Shown here: positions 43,578 to 53,324 of the stretch, one piece after another
How positions within the stretch are numbered: the first letter of the stretch is position 1
Layout: each line of letters starts with the position of its first letter
Source of the DNA: Salinibacter sp. 10B
GTDB lineage: Bacteria > Bacteroidota > Rhodothermia > Rhodothermales > Salinibacteraceae
Length of the DNA: 64,000 nt
Direction of reading: 5' to 3'
Assembly: GCF_002954405.1 (NCBI RefSeq)
Contig: NZ_MQWC01000004.1
Location: 2,623,909 to 2,687,908 of the forward strand
Notes under the pieces: model-generated
Database searches by the model: none
What the model was told of the DNA's origin: nothing
Seen by the model: the letters and a program-made list of their open reading frames with translations, nothing else
Program-made: the position numbers and the translations under genes

Positions 43578-44447
43578 TTATCGAGAAATGGCGAGATCAT
43601 AGCCAAGTGACTTAAGCTGCTTTCCAGCGATCCGCTCAAACTCTTGGATTTCAGTTTGATTGAGTTCGTCTTTCCATTGACCAACGCTCGATGCATCGAT
43701 GGACCGGTTGAGTCGATCAAATTTGTCGTGATGAGCACGCGGATCTTCAGCTCGACGGGTCATCGACAATTGTTCTTCCTCGAATGGAAGTCCGACCGCC
43801 TGCATGAGCAACACCAATTCCTTCTCTGGAGCCGACACCAAGTCCTCGTAGGCTATGTCGACAACCTGTTCCGTATTTACGCTGAGGCGCGCTCGAATGC
43901 ATTTTGCCCAGTACCGAGCAAACTCGTCTACACTTTCGCCATGCGGGATGGAGGCCGAGCGGGCCGATCGGTAGCAGTCTCGCCCATCCCGGTGGATGTG
44001 GATGACGGTTGATCTTGGAAAGTGCTCTACCAAAAACGCCGTCTGTAGAATGTGTTGTGGCGTTTTTTCTACGAGAATTTGCCCCCCCCTCTCACTCCTG
44101 AATGCATGAGCGGCTGCGTCAAAGAACGCGACGAGGTCTGCATTTTCCTCGAAGAGTTTCTCCACACGGGACGGTTCCAGTCCAAAAATGCCTCGCTGTG
44201 AGATAAACACATTCTGCCACGTGAAAGCCGCCGTTTCTGCCTCCCACGTACAACACGCAGAATGATTTCCAAGCAGTACTTGCAGGAGCGTGGTCCCGCT
44301 CCGAGGTGCTCCGACCACAAAAATGTGCTTCTCGGTTGACGTGGAGGGCTGCCACCTCCAAAGTATATTCTTCACAAGATGATACGGATTTCGAAGATAA
44401 GCTTTTAGAGGATGGCGAACATTTTTGATCAGGTGTCTCCAGTTCAT
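43578..44447 (-). CDS. Sulfotransferase (Stf0/Sulfotransfer family)
   Basis: Transfers sulfate from PAPS, probably to a sugar hydroxyl. 289 residues with the 5'-phosphosulfate loop GAPRSGTTLL (47-56), an EKTPQ substrate/catalytic-region motif (127-131) and the 3'-phosphate block VIHIHRDGRDCYRSA (148-162). No signal peptide or membrane helix, so sulfation would occur in the cytoplasm on lipid-linked or nucleotide-linked sugars. Confidence 0.9.
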   Translation of the reverse strand: MNWRHLIKNVRHPLKAYLRNPYHLVKNILWRWQPSTSTEKHIFVVGAPRSGTTLLQVLLGNHSACCTWEAETAAFTWQNVFISQRGIFGLEPSRVEKLFEENADLVAFFDAAAHAFRSERGGQILVEKTPQHILQTAFLVEHFPRSTVIHIHRDGRDCYRSARSASIPHGESVDEFARYWAKCIRARLSVNTEQVVDIAYEDLVSAPEKELVLLMQAVGLPFEEEQLSMTRRAEDPRAHHDKFDRLNRSIDASSVGQWKDELNQTEIQEFERIAGKQLKSLGYDLAISR

Positions 44448-44474
44448 GGATGAGACTCTTTTCAGATAGTACTA

Positions 44475-45701
44475 CTAGCCCAATGGTAAGGGGGAGGCTA
44501 GAAGCTGAGCGTACGTGTTCAGAAAGCGTTGGCCGGTGGCCTCCAGGGAGAAGAGTTCCTCTGTTCGCTCGCGTCCCCGCTTCCCGATCGTATCGGCGCG
44601 AGCTGGAGCACTGAGGATGTCTTGCATTGCGGCCGCAAGGCCTTCAGCGTCGCCGACCGGGACGAGTAGTCCCGTCTTTCCGTCAAGCACCGTCGTGGAC
44701 GGGCCACCGCACGCCGTGCTCACCACCGGACGACCACTTGCCATTGCCTCTAAGATGGTGAGCCCAAGGCCCTCCTCGTCGGACGAGACCACGTAAAGTG
44801 CCGCGTTGCGGTATAGGTCCGCAAGCTCATCCTTCGACACGTCTGCTCGAAACGTGATTGCGGATCGAATGCCAAGTTCCTTAGCAAGATTCCAGGCGCC
44901 GGGGGACGGGGTCGAGCGACCGGCGAGTACGAGCGGAGGTGGCTCATCAATGCACTGGCTCAACTGTGCATATGCCTCGAACAAGAGCTGAACGTTCTTC
45001 CGCGGATCCGCGAACCGGCCCACAGACAGAATATATTCGCCATCGGAAGGTGGTGGGCCTGGTGTGAACTGTTCTGTATCCACGCCCGGAGGGGCGAAAA
45101 TCACGTCGTCGGCTGGCACGTGGTCGGCGACGTGGTCATACATCCACTGGTTTTCAACGAAAATCGCGTCGACGTGCTGGAGCGCAGTGTGATCGAGTCG
45201 ATCAGTGACTCGTGTCATCCACCGACGCCACAAGGCTGCAGGATGCAGTTGTCCATCGAGGGCTGACGTGCGCTCCTCCCGCGCCAGCGTGGCTACCTGG
45301 AGGGTCACTGGGGGAGCCACGTGCCGAGACACGTGGGCCCAAGCCGGCGTCCCGGCCACGACCTGCACCAGGTCGTACTGGTTCAGGCGCTCCGTGAGTA
45401 TCGACCGGGGTTGGTAGCGGAAGTACTCAATCTCTGACGCCCACGCTCCAACGTGGTCATAGGATACGCCGTTCACGGACTCCGATCGTACCTGGACACC
45501 GTCGGCCCACGTCGACGGCGCTCGCAGATGAACACTGGCCCGGTCACTTGAGCCGAGCGCCACGGAGATGACATCTGCGTCGTACCGGTTAGATTCCGAG
45601 ATCAAGTCGCGGAGGAAGTGGGCGACTGTTGCAACCCCGCCCGAGGTGGAGAGATCGGGGACGACGATGGCGATTGTTTTTGGCTTCGCCGTGGAATTCA
45701 T
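44475..45701 (-). CDS. Glycosyltransferase family 4
   Basis: 408 residues, GT-B. The N-terminal loop VPDLSTSGGVATVAHFLRD binds acceptor/donor; the C-terminal domain carries ILSVGRFADPRKNVQLL and SSDEEGLGLTILEAMASGRP with E-x7-E. Part of the polysaccharide cluster, 27 bases upstream of a sulfotransferase gene in the transcript direction. Donor sugar unknown. Confidence 0.93.
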   Translation of the reverse strand: MNSTAKPKTIAIVVPDLSTSGGVATVAHFLRDLISESNRYDADVISVALGSSDRASVHLRAPSTWADGVQVRSESVNGVSYDHVGAWASEIEYFRYQPRSILTERLNQYDLVQVVAGTPAWAHVSRHVAPPVTLQVATLAREERTSALDGQLHPAALWRRWMTRVTDRLDHTALQHVDAIFVENQWMYDHVADHVPADDVIFAPPGVDTEQFTPGPPPSDGEYILSVGRFADPRKNVQLLFEAYAQLSQCIDEPPPLVLAGRSTPSPGAWNLAKELGIRSAITFRADVSKDELADLYRNAALYVVSSDEEGLGLTILEAMASGRPVVSTACGGPSTTVLDGKTGLLVPVGDAEGLAAAMQDILSAPARADTIGKRGRERTEELFSLEATGQRFLNTYAQLLASPLPLG

Positions 45702-45794
45702 ACGAACCCGTTTCTTGGTTTTGTCTGGGCCGAAATCGGAACCGGGCGAGTTAACATCTCGGCAGTGGAGGGCCTCCGTAATAGTCAGAGATCA

Positions 45795-46808
45795 TCAGGG
45801 TCCCGATGAATCACAGAGTCGGTGGTAGCAGCCACTCATGAACTCAGTAAGCGTGTCGGCGACTGCAGCGTTCCCGCGTTCATTTAAGTGAACGTGGTCT
45901 CGGTAAAATTTTTTCACTCCAGATCTCCGGGCCCATCCCTGAGCGAGATTGAGTACAGGCACGTGCATTGAATCTGCAACCTGAAGAAATTGATGTCTCC
46001 GGGTTGATGGTTCAGGTCCTTCTATCTTTCCGACAACCTCGCCCCTGTTCGGGGTATGCACGATTACGACTGGTGTCTCGGCCGCTTGAATATCACCAAC
46101 CAGCGCTCGAAGGGAATCGAGATTTTGTTTCAGCCGAGCCTCGGGTTCAGGTGTGTTCGAAGGTGTGTCAGAATTCGATGATTGTGCCTTGCTCCCCCAT
46201 TCAGGCAGGTATGGTTGAAGGCGCGGCCACAGGTAGCGCCTTCCCAACTCCCCGATCGCCAGTGTCGGGTTTTCGTTTGGATAGGAGGGATGGCGGCCCA
46301 CGATCTCTCCCGTGCTTTTCGCCTGTACTAGATCGTGGGTACCGATTTGCAAAATCACGGCGTCACTCTCAAAGAGTCCATACCGGTCGACGTAGGCCTT
46401 CAGGTTCCCAATACCCCACGATCCGGCTGAAGCGTTCAGGACTTCAACCGGTGTTTTACATTGGCGATCCAGAATCTCTTCGGTCTCCTCCGGAATCGTT
46501 TGGGATTGATCCGTTAGTACGCCTCCCCACGTCACCGAGTCCCCCAGAAAGAGGATACGTGTGAACGTGGAATCCGGTCGGGTCATCAGGTTCTCACTGC
46601 GCTGGTGGTACCCGTTGATGTGCACGCGATTCGTGAATCTGTACGTGTTCTGATTCGCCTGAAACACGTACCCGATCGTCGAGTCCGCCTGAAGGAGCGG
46701 CGGTGTCCCCAGCCCCAATCCGGCCCGTAGTGACACTTCAAAGAGAATTGCCAGCAGGAAGAGCCCTATTCCCGTATATGCTGTGTATCGTGCCCATCTA
46801 GACTTCAT
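45795..46808 (-). CDS. Membrane-anchored SGNH/GDSL hydrolase
   Basis: 337 residues. An N-terminal membrane segment (YTGIGLFLLAILFEVSLRAGL, about 10-30) anchors a periplasmic SGNH domain: FLGDSVTWG carries the nucleophile Ser, NASAGSWGIGN the Gly block, QIGTHDL the Asn-like position (here Thr-His) and DHVHLNERG the Asp/His pair. Such proteins add or remove O-acetyl groups on cell-surface glycans. Its ATG overlaps the upstream GT4 stop by four bases, tying it to polysaccharide synthesis. Confidence 0.85.
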   Translation of the reverse strand: MKSRWARYTAYTGIGLFLLAILFEVSLRAGLGLGTPPLLQADSTIGYVFQANQNTYRFTNRVHINGYHQRSENLMTRPDSTFTRILFLGDSVTWGGVLTDQSQTIPEETEEILDRQCKTPVEVLNASAGSWGIGNLKAYVDRYGLFESDAVILQIGTHDLVQAKSTGEIVGRHPSYPNENPTLAIGELGRRYLWPRLQPYLPEWGSKAQSSNSDTPSNTPEPEARLKQNLDSLRALVGDIQAAETPVVIVHTPNRGEVVGKIEGPEPSTRRHQFLQVADSMHVPVLNLAQGWARRSGVKKFYRDHVHLNERGNAAVADTLTEFMSGCYHRLCDSSGP

Positions 46809-48037
46809 TCCTGACCAGTCTCTTTCGCTCGGTTCTCTGACGAGGAAGGATTCACCACTTCAACCAGATGACGGACGACACGTCGGCGGTATGCGTCCCA
46901 TGTGTAGTCTTTCGCAGCCGCAACGGCAGCCTCTCGCATGTCGGCAACAGCCTCAGGATGTTCGACGCACCACCGCATTCGATTGGCCAGTGCTTCTACG
47001 TCTTCGGCGGGCAGGACCCATCCACTTTCGCCGTTCGTCACCACCTCTTTCGCTCCCACGTGCTCGCTCACGAGAGCGGGAAGACCCGTGGCCATGCCTT
47101 CCACCACCACACGGCCGAAGGAGTCGAATCGCGAGGGGAGTACGAGTACGTCGGCCTGCCGGTAGGCGTGGGCCAGCTCGTCACGATTCAGATATCCAAG
47201 CCGGTCAATCTTTGGGCCACTATCTTCAAAGAGGCTCTCATCCCCCTTTCCTGCAACCAGTACCTGATGTTTCACTCCCTCGCCGTGTAGCAACTGGGAC
47301 GCCTCTAGCAGAACGTCGGCGCCTTTTCGACGGTCGGCATGTCCAACGAGAAGAAATGTGAACGGGTCGCTCGGTCTCTCAGGTCGCGGTTGTTCCGGAG
47401 GGGCAAAGTCTGAGAGATTCGTTCCCATCGGCACGCTTGTCACCTGTTCGTTCGGAAGACCTGCCTCGACGTAGCTTTCTCGGGCAAGCTCGGATACAGT
47501 CAACACGTGATCGGCGAGGGCAATCTCTCGGTCTTTGTGCTTCGTAATTCGGTTGTGAGCTTCCTCCGATTCGAGAGGCTCGTACGCCGCGTCCTGCCAC
47601 TCGTGATGAAAGCTTGCGGCATCGAGAATGGTCGTGGCCCCCTGCTGCTTTGCCGTCCGAAAGGTATGGAACGCCGCGTTCTCGTAACAGACGACGGCAT
47701 CCACGTCTTTGGGAAGACGGGCTGCACACCAACGGTCGAACCATTCCATGGCTCGGTGCTGCCACACCACCGCCCGGGCGGGTGAGCACACGGCCTGCGC
47801 TACGCGCCGGACGAACGGCTCGACGTAGCAGTGCTGCACAACGTGGCCTGGCATCTTCAATGTGTCCTGTGGACTCCGACGGGCCAGCAGCCAGTACAGC
47901 GGCCCCTTGCTGCTGGGCAGAGCCGAGGGTACGCCCGTCCAGTATTCCGCCAGGTGCCCCTGTGCGTTTAGCGCCCGGGCCAACTGATGAGAGTGCTGCC
48001 GGCCGGGGTGAGTGACGAGGATGCGTGGTTTGCCCAT
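46805..48037 (-). CDS. Glycosyltransferase family 4
   Basis: 410 residues from the ATG at 48037 (MGKPRILVTHPGRQHSHQLA). The open frame extends 136 codons further upstream, but that part is Cys/His/Arg-rich and unlike coding sequence here. GT-B features: FLLVGHADRRKGADVLLEA and PSRFDSFGRVVVEGMATGLP with the E-x7-E pattern. Overlaps the SGNH hydrolase start by four bases. Confidence 0.92.
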   Translation of the reverse strand: MGKPRILVTHPGRQHSHQLARALNAQGHLAEYWTGVPSALPSSKGPLYWLLARRSPQDTLKMPGHVVQHCYVEPFVRRVAQAVCSPARAVVWQHRAMEWFDRWCAARLPKDVDAVVCYENAAFHTFRTAKQQGATTILDAASFHHEWQDAAYEPLESEEAHNRITKHKDREIALADHVLTVSELARESYVEAGLPNEQVTSVPMGTNLSDFAPPEQPRPERPSDPFTFLLVGHADRRKGADVLLEASQLLHGEGVKHQVLVAGKGDESLFEDSGPKIDRLGYLNRDELAHAYRQADVLVLPSRFDSFGRVVVEGMATGLPALVSEHVGAKEVVTNGESGWVLPAEDVEALANRMRWCVEHPEAVADMREAAVAAAKDYTWDAYRRRVVRHLVEVVNPSSSENRAKETGQE

Positions 48038-48102
48038 TGGGGAAATCGAAAACGCGAGGTGCCGAGCGCGTGCTGAGTAGATGCGTGCCGTGACAAGTGT
48101 AG

Positions 48103-49452
48103 TTATCTTGTGGCGGTCGCAGCCTCCACAGGTGTTTTCTGTGGAGGAACCGCGTCTGTCCGCACTTGCTGATAGCTCCACGTGTATATCACGAAGCCAA
48201 CGACGGTCCAGTATGTGATGGCTGCCATATTCGTGAATATGACAGGCAAGAGAATGTGGGTGATGCCTTTTCCGACACCGACAATGCCCACAACCACCTC
48301 GAATGCGGAGTTCGCGGCGCGGAATACCTGATAAGCCATCCAGGCCACAAAACATTTCAAACCGAAGAGCACGAGCCACCCGATTCCCCCAAGCTCGAGG
48401 ACGAGACGCATGACCCCATTCTCTACATATCCTCCCGGGATCCACGATCGCCCCTGATTCCCAGATACGAGGCGAGGGGCCCCCTGGTGAAACGTCCCAA
48501 CCCCATACCCGAGAATTCCTGCTCGCTTAAGCCCGTTAAGGGGGCCCAAGAGCGTGTTAATCGTTCGTTTCGACGGATCATCGTGCGCAGTCTCGACGCG
48601 ATCCTGCAAGGCCATCCATCCCTCATCCAGATTCGTCTGCGCTGTAATACCAAACACCAGTCCCCCAACGAGGATTACACTCAGCACGAGCGCCGTTCCT
48701 CCCCTCTTCTGACCTAGAAGAAGTAGTCCAATGCCGGCGATGAGAATTCCAAGAATGAGAACCGGGCCGCGGGACCCGATCATCGGTAGTACGACAAGAC
48801 ACACACCGAAGAAAATGGCACCGCCCCAGGTGAGCAGTCGACGTTTCGTGAGGAATCCCGCCACGGCCACCGCAAATCCCAGGATCGTGTTGAATATCAT
48901 GAAGGCCGACATGCCGTTCATGTATGCAAACGTTCCCGTAATCCGCGGTCGTCCCGCGACCGTCGATATGTTGGCGGTATCTGCAACATACTGGTTGACC
49001 CAGCTCGATGTGGGCTGGAAGAACTGGTAGATCCCAAGGAGCATCACCGGCAGAGCAACCAGCCCCATGTATACCAGAATAAGGTGATCGGGCGTCCATT
49101 CTCGCAAATGGGCGAGCAGCGCTGGTAAAAGGATCACGAGCGGGAGATACGCCAGATGGGCTTTGAGCCCAAGCACCCGTACCGCCACGTTCGGCTGAAC
49201 GAAATTGAAGGCCTGCAGAATGACGACATACACATACAGGCCAAGTAGAACAGGGAACCATGTTCCCCGAATGGGCTGGGGATACCACCGTGAGTTTCGT
49301 CCAAGAGCGAAGAGAGTGAAGGCTACTCCGAGAACGATGTCTTTCAGTATGTAGAAGAGGAGCGACTGACTAGGAAACACCCATTTCCGCAGTGCCCCAT
49401 CGAACACTGCAAGCAGAAAAAAAAGACCGGCAAGCCATTTCCAGAGCTTCAT
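48103..49452 (-). CDS. O-antigen ligase/polymerase-like membrane protein (Wzy/WaaL family)
   Basis: 449 residues with about ten to twelve membrane helices from the N-terminus (LAGLFFLLAVFDGALRKWVF) on. A large periplasmic loop near residues 275-345 contains RTINTLLGPLNGLKRAGILGYGVGTFHQGA, the position where Wzy and ligase proteins carry catalytic Arg/Gly-rich motifs. It likely polymerises lipid-linked repeat units in the periplasm. It is the only polymerase candidate in the cluster. Confidence 0.82.
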   Translation of the reverse strand: MKLWKWLAGLFFLLAVFDGALRKWVFPSQSLLFYILKDIVLGVAFTLFALGRNSRWYPQPIRGTWFPVLLGLYVYVVILQAFNFVQPNVAVRVLGLKAHLAYLPLVILLPALLAHLREWTPDHLILVYMGLVALPVMLLGIYQFFQPTSSWVNQYVADTANISTVAGRPRITGTFAYMNGMSAFMIFNTILGFAVAVAGFLTKRRLLTWGGAIFFGVCLVVLPMIGSRGPVLILGILIAGIGLLLLGQKRGGTALVLSVILVGGLVFGITAQTNLDEGWMALQDRVETAHDDPSKRTINTLLGPLNGLKRAGILGYGVGTFHQGAPRLVSGNQGRSWIPGGYVENGVMRLVLELGGIGWLVLFGLKCFVAWMAYQVFRAANSAFEVVVGIVGVGKGITHILLPVIFTNMAAITYWTVVGFVIYTWSYQQVRTDAVPPQKTPVEAATATR

Positions 49453-49461
49453 CTTACTATC

Positions 49462-50466
49462 TCAATAAACAACTCGGCGCAGAAGATGAAGGTAATCAGA
49501 TGCAATGCGGGAAATGCGGTGACGGTCTACGTGTGACGGCATCGCTTCCCTAAGGGTCGTACGTACGTCCGAAAGTAGTGCCCGTTCGGCGGCGTCGGTT
49601 AGAGCCTCCGGATCGTCGGGAGGCACGACCAGCCCACAGTCGCCGACTGCCTCCGGCAGACCGCCAGTCTCCGACGCCACCACGGGACACCCGCTTGCAA
49701 TCGCCTCCAGAGCCGCAACCCCAAATGTTTCAGAACTCGAGGGAACAAGCAGCAATTCCGAAGTCCGATAATACTCAGCTAAATCAGCGGGCTCGGTCCA
49801 TCCCGTGAACTTCACGGCATCTCGCACACCCCCTTCTTCTACTCGCTGTTCCAATGCATCTCGTTCAGGTCCGTCGCCACAGATCGTGAGTGTTATGTCA
49901 AAGCCCCGTTTCCGGAGGCGTGAAAGGACATAAATTGCAAGGTCGGCCCTTTTTTCAGAGACGAGGCGACCGACGAACAGTAGTCCATTTCGTTGTTCAT
50001 CCTCAACATCCAACTGGTCGAAGAGAGGACGAAAGGTGTTTGGAATACGAATGGTGGGTCCAGGTACGGTATTAGCGACGGCTCGGCTAACCGCGACATT
50101 GACCCCGAGGTAGGAGGCTCTTCGCTTGAGCCACGACCGAAGGGTAGGGGTTTCAGGGCCGGATAACAGTCCGTGATGAATGATCACCATTGGTGTGCCC
50201 GTCAACAGTGGTTCGTGAAGGCTCCGTAGGGAGACGCCACTCTGCACGAAGACATCGGCCCACTGGACGTGGCGCCGCATCGTGGCGGACGAGGGATTCC
50301 GGTCCACCGTCAGGTCGTCGAGCTCATCTTCGCCCTCCAGGGGCGTTATTGTCGCCACCCGGACTGCGTGCCCAGCATCCTGCCAGGCGGTTGCCAGCAC
50401 CCGGCTCATCATTTCTAGGCCGCCGACGGACGGGTAGAACGCTCGGCTTTCGAGGAGAATGTTCAT
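49462..50466 (-). CDS. Glycosyltransferase family 4
   Basis: 334 residues from the ATG at 50466 (MNILLESRAFYPSVGGLEMM); an in-frame Met 42 bases upstream would overlap the spacer to the sulfotransferase gene. GT-B motifs: FVGRLVSEKRADLAI, the strand ICGDGPERDALEQ and PSSSETFGVAALEAIASGCP with E-x7-E. Transfers a sugar in the cluster's repeat unit; specificity unknown. Confidence 0.93.
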   Translation of the reverse strand: MNILLESRAFYPSVGGLEMMSRVLATAWQDAGHAVRVATITPLEGEDELDDLTVDRNPSSATMRRHVQWADVFVQSGVSLRSLHEPLLTGTPMVIIHHGLLSGPETPTLRSWLKRRASYLGVNVAVSRAVANTVPGPTIRIPNTFRPLFDQLDVEDEQRNGLLFVGRLVSEKRADLAIYVLSRLRKRGFDITLTICGDGPERDALEQRVEEGGVRDAVKFTGWTEPADLAEYYRTSELLLVPSSSETFGVAALEAIASGCPVVASETGGLPEAVGDCGLVVPPDDPEALTDAAERALLSDVRTTLREAMPSHVDRHRISRIASDYLHLLRRVVY

Positions 50467-50474
50467 GGTGGAGG

Positions 50475-51356
50475 CTATTTCCAATGCGAGAGGTCCTTTC
50501 CCAACCACCTCTCAAGCTCCCGGTTGGGATCCTCATAGACCTGTTGGAGATAGGCCCGATCTTCCTCCGCCATTGACGGCTTGCTGGTATCAAACAACAC
50601 ACGACGGGCGAAGGATCGAAGTGTGTCGATCGCGTCCGGGAAGTACGTCTCAGCGCGTGAGAATACGATTTGCCAGGCGTTCCGAAGCGTGGCATACACC
50701 GTGCGGGAAGTGGGATACTTCGTGACGTTGTGACGCGATTCGACATCAGGGACAAACGACGCATCAACCCCAATGGTCTCATATAAATGTTGGACAACCT
50801 TCTTGGGATGTCGCCGAAGGTCCCGATGTAGGACGACCTCGATTTGGGCTCGCCTGAATGTGCGTTCGTAGCGTCGCAGGTGGTTGATGTAACGACCTTG
50901 ATTGACGAGATCCCGTCCGAATTCCGTATTCTGCTCCCGAACTAGCTCGCCAAACGACTGATCGGGGTCGGCCCTCCCCGTATATAGATAAAAGTGATAC
51001 TGCGAAAACGCCCGGTCGATGGGATTCCGGAGCAGGCAGATCAGCTGCACGTCCGGAATGTGGTTTACAATCCGCGCAGGTGCTTCCTCGCTCTGCAGGA
51101 GACGTGCCGTGCCCTCCCCGATGGCGGTCTCCCCATCCCAGTGCTCGAAGTGAGACGCAAACCAGTCAATGCCCTTGTGGTACCGGCGGTTAAAAAACCA
51201 TGTCTCCTTGGGAAGACTAAAGCAGACATCTGGGTGCTGTCGGAGAAACTGAGACAACGCAGTTGTCCCTGCCTTCTCTGCACCTATAATCATAAAATTA
51301 GGCAAGACTGTGCTGCTTATCTCTCCAGTCTTGCCCTTCTCGATGGGCTTGTTCAC
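50475..51356 (-). CDS. Sulfotransferase, heparan-sulfotransferase-like
   Basis: 293 residues. The PAPS loop GAEKAGTTAL is at 25-34, followed by LPKETWFF (48-55), whose Lys-Glu resembles the K/E pair of glycosaminoglycan N- and O-sulfotransferases, and the 3'-phosphate block LICLLRNPIDRAFSQY (105-120). This group sulfates carbohydrates. It is paralogous to its neighbour at 51363, and the two genes are six bases apart. Confidence 0.92.
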   Translation of the reverse strand: MNKPIEKGKTGEISSTVLPNFMIIGAEKAGTTALSQFLRQHPDVCFSLPKETWFFNRRYHKGIDWFASHFEHWDGETAIGEGTARLLQSEEAPARIVNHIPDVQLICLLRNPIDRAFSQYHFYLYTGRADPDQSFGELVREQNTEFGRDLVNQGRYINHLRRYERTFRRAQIEVVLHRDLRRHPKKVVQHLYETIGVDASFVPDVESRHNVTKYPTSRTVYATLRNAWQIVFSRAETYFPDAIDTLRSFARRVLFDTSKPSMAEEDRAYLQQVYEDPNRELERWLGKDLSHWK

Positions 51357-51362
51357 CTGAGT

Positions 51363-52196
51363 TCACCTCCAATGAGAAAGATCACATTCCAAACGTTGTT
51401 CGGTCCACGAAATCGTATCCTTGTACACATCCCGGAGATACGTTCGTGCTTCCGGTTCCATTCCGGGGCGGTCGCGGTTCGTAAAAAGGTCTCGCGCCTT
51501 CTCGCGGAGCACATCGACTGCCACCGGAGCTATCGCTTGTCCTACCGCCTCCAATGGCTGCCACGCCCGACGAGCCCAGTAGAAAAGACCTGGTGAGGTT
51601 GGATGCTTCGTCGCGTTGTACGTGTCAGTCGCCGGGTCAAAGTCTGGGTCCACCCCGATGAATCGATACACATTCTCGACCACCGACGTGGTCTCGCTCT
51701 GCAGGTCTTCCTGCAGGATGATCGTCATCTGGTCGCGGTTGAAATAATCGTCGAAGCGAGGAATTTGCCGGTCGTATCGGCCGAGCCGAATGATCTCGTC
51801 CCGAAACTCGCTGTTTTGATCCCGGATGACCTCCCCGAACGAGGCAGGGGTGGTGGCCTTGCCGGTATAGAGGTGGTAGTAATAGTGCGAGTACGCTCGC
51901 CTGATTGGATTACGGAGCAGGAAGATCAACTTCACGTTTGGCAACCTCTCGGCAATCCGCTCGGGCGCCTCCTCCGAGGCCATGGTCATACTCGATGCCT
52001 CTCCTACCGCATCCTGTCCTTCGTACCCCTCAAAGTGAGACGCAAACCACTCCCATCCCCGGTTGTAGTGTCGCCCAAAAAAATCCGTCTCCTTCGGCTC
52101 ACTCATCAACACCCCGGGGTGCTGGTCAAGGAACTTGTACAAAGCGGTCGTGCCGGCCTTATGGGCTCCGCAGATCAAAAAGGTGGGAAGCGTCAT
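51363..52196 (-). CDS. Sulfotransferase, heparan-sulfotransferase-like
   Basis: 277 residues from the ATG at 52196. GAHKAGTTAL (10-19), EPKETDFF (33-40) and LIFLLRNPIRRAYSHY repeat the motifs of the adjacent paralogue, and both proteins share the C-terminal pattern ending DLSHW. The pair looks like a tandem duplication that diverged, possibly to sulfate different positions or sugars. Confidence 0.92.
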   Translation of the reverse strand: MTLPTFLICGAHKAGTTALYKFLDQHPGVLMSEPKETDFFGRHYNRGWEWFASHFEGYEGQDAVGEASSMTMASEEAPERIAERLPNVKLIFLLRNPIRRAYSHYYYHLYTGKATTPASFGEVIRDQNSEFRDEIIRLGRYDRQIPRFDDYFNRDQMTIILQEDLQSETTSVVENVYRFIGVDPDFDPATDTYNATKHPTSPGLFYWARRAWQPLEAVGQAIAPVAVDVLREKARDLFTNRDRPGMEPEARTYLRDVYKDTISWTEQRLECDLSHWR

Positions 52197-52209
52197 GTTC
52201 TTCTCGGTC

Positions 52210-53319
52210 CTACCCAGAAAACACATTCGCGTCGATTGTACGCAGGATTTCTCGCGCCACTTTCTGGCTACGTGCCTGCTCCCGGTACCACGTGTACCCC
52301 TGTCGGCTCAGGTTTTCCCAGTCAATGGATTTTGTCCCCGCTTGCTCTAGCGTCGTGTAATGCGTACCGCGTGAAAGAACCGGAGTATGCTCTGCAGACC
52401 CATTCGGAAGCACCACCGGCGGGACCCCGTGCGCCAGATACGCAGCTACAACCCCTGACTTGGTCAGCAGATCAAGGCGGCGGTGGGCAAAGCCGAGTCG
52501 GGCCCCTGCAAGCCATCGGCTCACCTGCTTCGCCGACTGAATTCCCTTTATTTTGTGTCGAATCGTTAGATCGGGAATGTGCTCCGGCCGCGGCCCGATG
52601 TCGACGAGCCGATCAACTTGTCCGGCGTCGAGCACCCGGCTAAGTGACTCCGACCGGGAATATAACATGTCCTTTTCTTGTTTCCCGCAAAAGACGACGG
52701 CATAGCGGTCTCGATGATCGAGCGGCGTGCGGGTATCCGGCTCACCAACATTTGAGAATACGGGCTGGAAGACCACTGTTGACGGCCTGGGCGTCCATTG
52801 CTGGAGTTGCTTCACACCGCTCGGACGATTGACAAACACTCTCTCGGAAAGCTGCACAAGCTGCTTGGCAACCCACCGATGGACGGGTGTGAGCCAGAAG
52901 GAACTCCTCCAGATCGGACCGGAGGCGCTAATTTCGTGAAACACCGTGACTAGTGGCATGCCGTCGTCGCCACATGCTCGCCGGAGGCCCCGTACGAGCC
53001 AGAGGGGAGCTCCTCGCTTCGCATAGCCGTAACCCGAGTATTCCAAGAGCACCACGGCCCGGCCCTTGACCTCGTCGGCCAACCGCTGTACGGTCTCGGC
53101 CAGTTCCGTCGCTGAGCACTGCCCGCTCAAGTCAAAAACGGGAAAGTCGCCCTCAATGTCTTCGGTGGACTCTTTGTTGGCGTGGACGAGCACCGGCTTT
53201 ACGGCTCCGGCCGACACCTCCACGAGCCGCCGAGAGAGAATGGTGGTGTAGTCCGCTACGCCCCCAACTGTGGGTGGGAGTTCTGGGGCAATATGAATAA
53301 GCCGAATACTGCGGTCCAT
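52210..53319 (-). CDS. Divergent glycosyltransferase (GT4-like)
   Basis: 369 residues. The N-terminus LIHIAPELPPTVGGVADYTTIL is a clear GT4-type acceptor loop. The C-terminal domain is divergent: AHRRLDLLTKSGVVAAYLAHGVPPV replaces the usual E-x7-E motif, and a segment of about 25 residues after VVFCGKQEKDM has no obvious counterpart. It may use an unusual donor or have lost activity. It lies in the cluster six bases from the neighbouring P-loop gene. Confidence 0.78.
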   Translation of the reverse strand: MDRSIRLIHIAPELPPTVGGVADYTTILSRRLVEVSAGAVKPVLVHANKESTEDIEGDFPVFDLSGQCSATELAETVQRLADEVKGRAVVLLEYSGYGYAKRGAPLWLVRGLRRACGDDGMPLVTVFHEISASGPIWRSSFWLTPVHRWVAKQLVQLSERVFVNRPSGVKQLQQWTPRPSTVVFQPVFSNVGEPDTRTPLDHRDRYAVVFCGKQEKDMLYSRSESLSRVLDAGQVDRLVDIGPRPEHIPDLTIRHKIKGIQSAKQVSRWLAGARLGFAHRRLDLLTKSGVVAAYLAHGVPPVVLPNGSAEHTPVLSRGTHYTTLEQAGTKSIDWENLSRQGYTWYREQARSQKVAREILRTIDANVFSG

Positions 53320-53324
53320 GATCT

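Noticed and set aside
48038-48445. N-terminal extension of the GT4 gene by 136 codons
   Set aside because: The extension is Cys/His/Arg-rich, overlaps the O-antigen polymerase gene, and the GT4 fold starts at the ATG at 48037.
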